A DNA stretch of 64,000 nt from Planktothrix sp. FACHB-1365 (lineage in GTDB: Bacteria; Cyanobacteriota; Cyanobacteriia; Cyanobacteriales; Microcoleaceae): contig NZ_JACJSC010000026.1 of assembly GCF_014697575.1 (NCBI RefSeq), positions 26,952-90,951 of the forward strand, in the 5' to 3' direction. Under the pieces are notes generated by a model. It was not told where the DNA came from, searched no databases, and was given only the letters and a program-made list of their open reading frames with translations. The position numbers were made by a program, and so were the translations under genes. Each line of letters starts with the position of its first letter. Within the stretch, counting starts at the first letter, position 1. Shown in pieces: positions 61,186 to 64,000 of the stretch.

Positions 61186-61351
61186 TGGATCTGATCGGAA
61201 TCGAACCGACGACCTCCTGATGAGAGTTCCACTCATCCCTCGTACAAGTTCACAAAGCTGGTTTTTGCTTCTTGACAGGAAGTTAGTATGTAAGCTTTGC
61301 CTGTTAGGATACAAGGTGGTTTAGGCACTCTGCCACTAGAGCTACAGACCC
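61186..61351 (-). tRNA. Interrupted tRNA gene containing Y element Y3
   Basis: Read leftward, GGGTCTG (61351-61345), TA and a D-arm GCTC/GAGT form a tRNA 5' part. The 3' part is a T-arm GTCGG-TTCGATT-CCGAT followed by CAGATCC and A (61193-61186). GGGTCTG pairs with CAGATCC, so the halves belong together. Between them lie about 100 bases, including Y3 (61238-61316). An ATGAG/CTCAT hairpin sits in the 3' part. The identity cannot be read. It may be a decayed tRNA, or a tRNA with the Y stem grafted at its anticodon side. Confidence 0.5.
61238..61316 (-). ncRNA. Y RNA-like stem element Y3 with a short loop
   Basis: Read leftward, CCUUGUAU (61316-61309) pairs with GUACGAGG (61245-61238), 8 bp with two G-U. 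The internal loop is CCUAACAGG against UGAACUU. CAAAGCU (61299-61293) pairs with AGCUUUG (61259-61253). After UACAUAC the loop is only about 30 bases, with a small CUUC/GAAG hairpin. It is the same terminal design as Y1, Y2 and Y4 but without a tRNA-like body. Confidence 0.65.
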
Positions 61352-61356
61352 AGGGT

Positions 61357-61433
61357 TGGTGGATTCTGGTCGGAGTTGAACCGACATCTTTCTGTTTGCA
61401 AGACAGACGCTTTCCCAGTTAAGCTACAGACCC
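61357..61433 (-). tRNA. tRNA-Ala(TGC), imperfect acceptor
   Basis: Anticodon arm TCTGT-CTTGCAA-ACAGA gives anticodon TGC. T-arm GTCGG/CCGAC is perfect, and CCA is encoded. The acceptor GGGTCTG faces CAGAATCC, one base too long, giving a bulge. Confidence 0.75.
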
Positions 61434-61438
61434 AAGTT

Positions 61439-61514
61439 TGGCAGGAGCGGTAGGGGTCGAACCTACACGAATCGATTTAGAAGATCGATGCCCTTTCCAT
61501 TAGGCGACACTCCC
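61439..61514 (-). tRNA. tRNA-Arg(TCT)
   Basis: Acceptor GGGAGTG/CGCTCCT, D-arm GCC/GGC, anticodon arm TCGAT-CTTCTAA-ATCGA with anticodon TCT, T-arm GTAGG/CCTAC, discriminator G, CCA encoded. A complete cloverleaf. Confidence 0.9.
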
Positions 61515-61522
61515 AAAATTTC

Positions 61523-61558
61523 GGAGTCCTGACAGGATTTGAACCTGTAACACAGTGT
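61523..61558 (-). pseudogene. tRNA 3' fragment
   Basis: A T-arm ACAGG-TTCAAAT-CCTGT and a 3' acceptor strand CAGGACT remain; the 5' two thirds are missing. It resembles the 3' part of the TAG-anticodon tRNA at 61899-61975. Confidence 0.55.
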
Positions 61559-61633
61559 TGGTGGGCGCTGTAGGAGTTGAACCTACGTCAGGCTGATTAA
61601 GAGTCAGGCGCATAACCGTTCTGCCAAACGCCC
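61559..61633 (-). tRNA. tRNA-Lys(CTT)
   Basis: Acceptor GGGCGTT/AGCGCCC, D-arm GCA/TGC, loop CTCTTAA with anticodon CTT, T-arm GTAGG/CCTAC, discriminator A, CCA encoded. One C-C mismatch tops the anticodon stem. Confidence 0.85.
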
Positions 61634-61664
61634 GTTTTTCAATTGTTCAACCCCAGGTTGAACA

Positions 61665-61737
61665 TGGGTCGCCAGAGATTTGAACTCTGACCCGTCTGCT
61701 TAAAAGGCAGCTACTCTAACCGTTAAGCTAACGACCC
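61665..61737 (-). tRNA. tRNA-Lys(TTT)
   Basis: Acceptor GGGTCGT/GCGACCC, loop CTTTTAA with anticodon TTT, T-arm CAGAG/CTCTG, discriminator A, no encoded CCA. One G-A mismatch in the anticodon stem. Confidence 0.85.
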
Positions 61738-61819
61738 AAATGCTCTAATTTGCAGGATTTTTCAGCTTCTCGTTGGTTTAGCATACTAAAGTGCTTTTTA
61801 TTTGTTACTTTTAGAAATT

Positions 61820-61897
61820 TGGTACACCGAGCAGGACTTAAACCTGCTAATAACGCACTTATCGGGTGCGCGCGTCGATCACTTCCGCCTTCGGTGC
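61820..61897 (-). tRNA. tRNA-Ile(GAT)-like, aberrant loops
   Basis: Acceptor GCACCGA/TCGGTGT, anticodon arm CGCAC-CCGATAA-GTGCG with anticodon GAT, T-stem GCAGG/CCTGC, CCA encoded. Position 33 is C instead of T, the T-loop reads TTTAAGT instead of TTCAA, and the D-loop lacks GG. The stems are intact but the tertiary contacts should be weak. Confidence 0.65.
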
Positions 61898-61898
61898 T

Positions 61899-61976
<78 letters not shown>

Positions 61977-62017
61977 AGAAATGGGAGGAATACAGAAGAC
62001 GACTGTTTACCTCCCAA

Positions 62018-62090
62018 CTGCCCCGCCAGGGTTTGAACCTGGAATCTCCGCTTTCAAAGAGCAGGATGTTGCCAATTACACCACAGGGCA
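62018..62090 (-). tRNA. tRNA-Gln(TTG)
   Basis: Acceptor TGCCCTG/CGGGGCA, anticodon arm CTGCT-CTTTGAA-AGCGG with anticodon TTG, T-arm CCAGG/CCTGG, discriminator G. No encoded CCA. Confidence 0.87.
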
Positions 62091-62091
62091 T

Positions 62092-62129
62092 TGACCGATG
62101 TGTTCTTCTGATTACACCACGTTCTCACT
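62092..62129 (-). pseudogene. tRNA 5' fragment
   Basis: A GTGGTGTAAT D-arm-like segment follows GTGAGAAC, resembling the 5' parts of the Gln and Trp genes beside it. No anticodon or T-arm follows, so it is a remnant. Confidence 0.4.
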
Positions 62130-62132
62130 CAT

Positions 62133-62217
62133 CGGAGCGAACAGGAATTGAACCTGCAATGGCGATAAAACCACGACTGTTTAGCAAACAGCTTGCCTTA
62201 CCAGTGGCGATCGCTCC
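62133..62217 (-). tRNA. tRNA-Ser(GCT)
   Basis: A class II tRNA: acceptor GGAGCGA/TCGCTCC, D-arm GCC/GGC, loop TTGCTAA with anticodon GCT, long variable arm containing TGG/CCA, T-arm GCAGG/CCTGT, discriminator G. No encoded CCA. Confidence 0.88.
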
Positions 62218-62225
62218 AAAATCAA

Positions 62226-62347
<122 letters not shown>

Positions 62348-62348
62348 A

Positions 62349-62419
62349 CGCACAGACAAGGATTTGAACCTTGATCAACGGTTTTGGAGACCGTGATGTT
62401 TCCGTTACACCATCTGTGC
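62349..62419 (-). tRNA. tRNA-Trp(CCA)
   Basis: Acceptor GCACAGA/TCTGTGC, anticodon arm ACGGT-CTCCAAA-ACCGT with anticodon CCA, T-arm CAAGG/CCTTG, discriminator G. No encoded 3' CCA. Confidence 0.88.
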
Positions 62420-62421
62420 AT

Positions 62422-62497
62422 TGGACTCCAGGGTGGGATTTGAACCCACGAATAGTTAGTTTTGCAGACCAACGCCTTTCCACTTGGCGACCTGGAG
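62422..62497 (-). tRNA. tRNA-Cys(GCA)
   Basis: Acceptor CTCCAGG/CCTGGAG, D-arm GCC/GGC, loop CTGCAAA with anticodon GCA, T-arm GTGGG/CCCAC, discriminator T as typical for Cys, CCA encoded. First gene of the array. Confidence 0.88.
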
Positions 62498-62604
62498 ATT
62501 GGATCAAAATGTAGTATTTATGAAGTTTTCAAGGTACTGGTTGCTGATGTCAGCAGGGGTTAGAGGAAGCAACACCGAGGATTAGTGCCTCTGTGTTTCA
62601 TCTC

Positions 62605-62653
62605 ATACTACAACTATAATTACTATACTACATTTTGTCAAGAGCATACTACA
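62605..62653 (-). promoter_or_regulatory. Promoter of the tRNA array with three operator-like repeats
   Basis: Read leftward, TTGACA (62641-62636), a 17-base spacer and TATAGT (62618-62613) form a good sigma-70-type promoter, about 115 bases ahead of tRNA-Cys. Three copies of ATACTACA (plus strand 62605-62612, 62625-62632, 62646-62653) sit at 20- and 21-bp steps: before the -35, in the spacer and after the -10. A fourth, inverted, copy is at 62510-62517. This placement is that of a repressor. Confidence 0.7.
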
Positions 62654-62827
62654 AAAATTTTTAGAAGGGACAGAGCAATCGTAGACAAAATCGTTGGATT
62701 GCTCTCTGGTGGCGGGTTTACCCATCAGGCTTTGGCAAAAAAACACCACCTGGCTCTGGAGTATGTGGGATTGCTGAGTTTGCTGTGTAAGGGAGCGAGG
62801 AGAACGAGGGTTCACTTGCTACAAATA
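62654..62827. other. Spacer with no convincing gene
   Basis: About 170 bases between the promoter and the DUF4276 remnant. Frames cross it on both strands but have no domain or ribosome site. An inverted pair AGAGCAAT/ATTGCTCT lies near 62671-62705. Confidence 0.4.
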
Positions 62828-63246
62828 TTATTCAAGTTGAGATAAATTTTCTAATCGTTCTATCCATTGATTAAAATGAGGACATTTTTTCCTAATAGTT
62901 TCTAAACCAATTTTTTGAGCCATTAAAGGTGCAACAGACACTTTTGCACCCTCATAACGAGGAATAGCTTGAATAATTCGTTTAGAAGGTTAGGTAAAGC
63001 ATATAAATCACACATTGTTGTAAATCTAGCTTCAGGATGTTTATCCTGTTTTAACCAGAGAATAATATCTTTTTTTGCTTTTTGATAACTGACTAAACCG
63101 CCTCGATGAACTGCGGTTCTTGTTCGTTTCGTTGTAATACGATGGACATCAGTGCTAATATTAAAATAGCCTAAATGCTCTGTTAAAATTGTATTGACAA
63201 ATTCCTCTTCTGTTTGACCTTCAGCAATAATATGTAAGCGGATCAT
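62828..63246 (-). pseudogene. DUF4276 protein, internally deleted
   Basis: The N-terminal part reads IRLHIIAEGQTEEEFVNTIL through RFTTMCDLYALPN, the standard DUF4276 start with its EGQTE (Toprim-like) motif. After YALPN the frame is lost. In another frame the text continues SKRIIQAIPRYEGAKVSVAP to ENLSQLE and a stop at 62828, which is the standard C-terminal end. The middle, about 100 residues, is missing, so a deletion with frameshift has destroyed the gene. It is coupled by overlap to the ATPase gene upstream. Confidence 0.8.
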
Positions 63247-63836
63247 CACTTGGGTCTTCCTCCCAAAACATTTTTATTCCAAAGTTCCGATAAAGAATAT
63301 TCCTCTAACCAATCTTTCAAAGGTTCAGGATCGAGACGCTTGAACTCAGAAGCACGTTGTTTCCGGTCAACAATAATAATATCTTCCGGTGCAAAACAAT
63401 CAATTAAAAAGGTTGATTGAGCCGCTAAAATCACTTGAACTTCGTGAGAAATACTCTGAATTAATCCCGCAATAATATTAATTGCATAGGGATGTAAACC
63501 TAATTCGGGTTCATCTAAGATTAAAACATCTGGTATATCGGATATTGGTTGTAACAGTAGGGTGACTAATGCCATTGTTCTTAAAGTTCCATCGGAAATT
63601 TGATGAGAACTAAAAATAATATCCGTATTTTTTTCTGTCCATTGTAAAATAACAGTATTATTAATGGGTTCCAAAACAAAATCATCAAAAAAAGGAGTAA
63701 TTTGAGTTAAGGTATCAACAATAATTCGATAATGTTTGGGTTCTGTTTCCTTTAATCTCAACAAAACCGAGGCTAAATTGGCTCCATCTTCCCGCAGATA
63801 ACGATTATCTTCAATACTCCATCTTTGCCGAATGGT
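63246..63836 (-). pseudogene. AAA (AAA_21-type) ATPase, 5' end removed by an insertion sequence
   Basis: The remaining C-terminal part has the signature HQISDGTLRTMALVTLLLQP, Walker B VLILDEPELGLHP and the D-loop/H-loop (VILAAQSTFLID). The Walker A half is missing. Upstream the sequence changes to the end of a transposase gene, so insertion truncated it. AAA_21 ATPases paired with DUF4276 proteins form OLD-like two-gene defence modules; this copy is dead. Confidence 0.8.
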
Positions 63837-63865
63837 TCTCCTGTACCTATGGTGATAAGTAAATC

Positions 63866-64000
63866 TTATAAAGAAAGACAAGCTAGTAGCTTTTCACGCA
63901 TCATCTCAAAATTTTTGAAGCCATAGCTTTGACGAAGAATTAATTTGATCCGGTTATTTAATCCCTCCATGACTCCACTGGTTGTTCGATTAATAAAATA
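63866..64000 (-). mobile_element. ISL3-family transposase, C-terminal end
   Basis: The frame from the window edge reads FINRTTSGVMEGLNNRIKLI, then RQSYGFKNFEMMREKLLACL, ending at TAA 63868-63866. This is the conserved C terminus of ISL3-type transposases, with the catalytic-region E in MEGLNN. The rest of the element lies beyond the window. It has interrupted the ATPase gene; its exact end between about 63837 and 63865 is not fixed. Confidence 0.8.

Noticed and set aside
61186..61351. A group I intron in a tRNA gene
   Set aside because: The insert is about 100 bases, far shorter than cyanobacterial group I introns, and lacks their core; it contains the Y3 stem instead.
62585..62845. Frames on both strands between the tRNA array and the DUF4276 remnant
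   Set aside because: Neither has a ribosome site or a recognisable domain, and they overlap the promoter and operator repeats.

Overview
The window comes from the chromosome of a filamentous, non-heterocystous diazotrophic cyanobacterium of the Oscillatoria/Planktothrix/Lyngbya kind. The evidence is the many GCGATCGC (HIP1) octamers, interspersed palindromes and heptanucleotide tandem repeats between genes, a cnfR-controlled uninterrupted nif cluster like that of Leptolyngbya boryana, a fused modBC and cyanobacterial sensor and surface proteins. The genus is an inference.

Layout. 1-5.0 kb: ordinary genes (end of a WD-40 protein, Nudix hydrolase, type IV pilin-like protein, fatty-acid hydroxylase, membrane rhodanese) and a HEPN gene pair. 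5.0-27.3 kb: the nif regulon. The left arm, read leftward, is nifP, a 45-residue ORF, nifV, nifZ, nifT, a nitrogenase-associated ArsC-like gene, fdxB and the regulator cnfR. The right arm, read rightward, is nifB-S-U-H-D-K, a Mo-nitrogenase C-terminal-domain gene, nifE-N-X, DUF269, DUF683, nifW, hesA, hesB, fdxH and a small unknown gene. The two arms diverge from a repeat-rich control region near 11.03-11.84 kb. 27.1-30.3 kb: molybdate supply (molbindin, modA, modBC). 30.9 kb: a CBS protein with a CP12-like tail. 31.7-37.2 kb: sulfate uptake (cysA, cysW, cysT, a NIL-domain gene, sbpA) with a divergent CRP-type regulator. These loci supply Mo, S and Fe-S clusters to nitrogenase.

37.3-54.7 kb: an acidic membrane protein, a DUF99 protein, a long cyanobacteriochrome/PAS sensor cut from its GGDEF domain by one in-frame stop, a CbbY-like phosphatase and a 3514-residue secreted RTX-type protein. 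At 54.9 kb is a small gene closely resembling animal cytosolic fatty-acid-binding proteins.

55.3-62.65 kb is the most unusual part. It is a leftward locus with a TROVE/vWA (Ro60-like) gene, a ThiF/E1-like gene, a small possibly ubiquitin-like gene, a NADAR gene and three unknown genes. Upstream of these lie a dense tRNA array and four RNA elements that share a two-helix terminal stem with compensatory base changes (59694-59836, 59971-60091, 61238-61316, 62226-62347). Two of these carry a tRNA-like body in place of a simple loop, the architecture of bacterial YrlA-type Y RNAs. One sits directly upstream of the Ro60-like gene. A third interrupts a tRNA gene. A sigma-70-type promoter with three ATACTACA operators at 20-21 bp spacing lies upstream of the array. 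I read this as a Ro60/Y RNA/tRNA-array RNA-repair or defence locus. To the right, a DUF4276 gene and an AAA ATPase gene, a typical defence pair, are both broken, the second by an ISL3-type insertion sequence that runs off the window.
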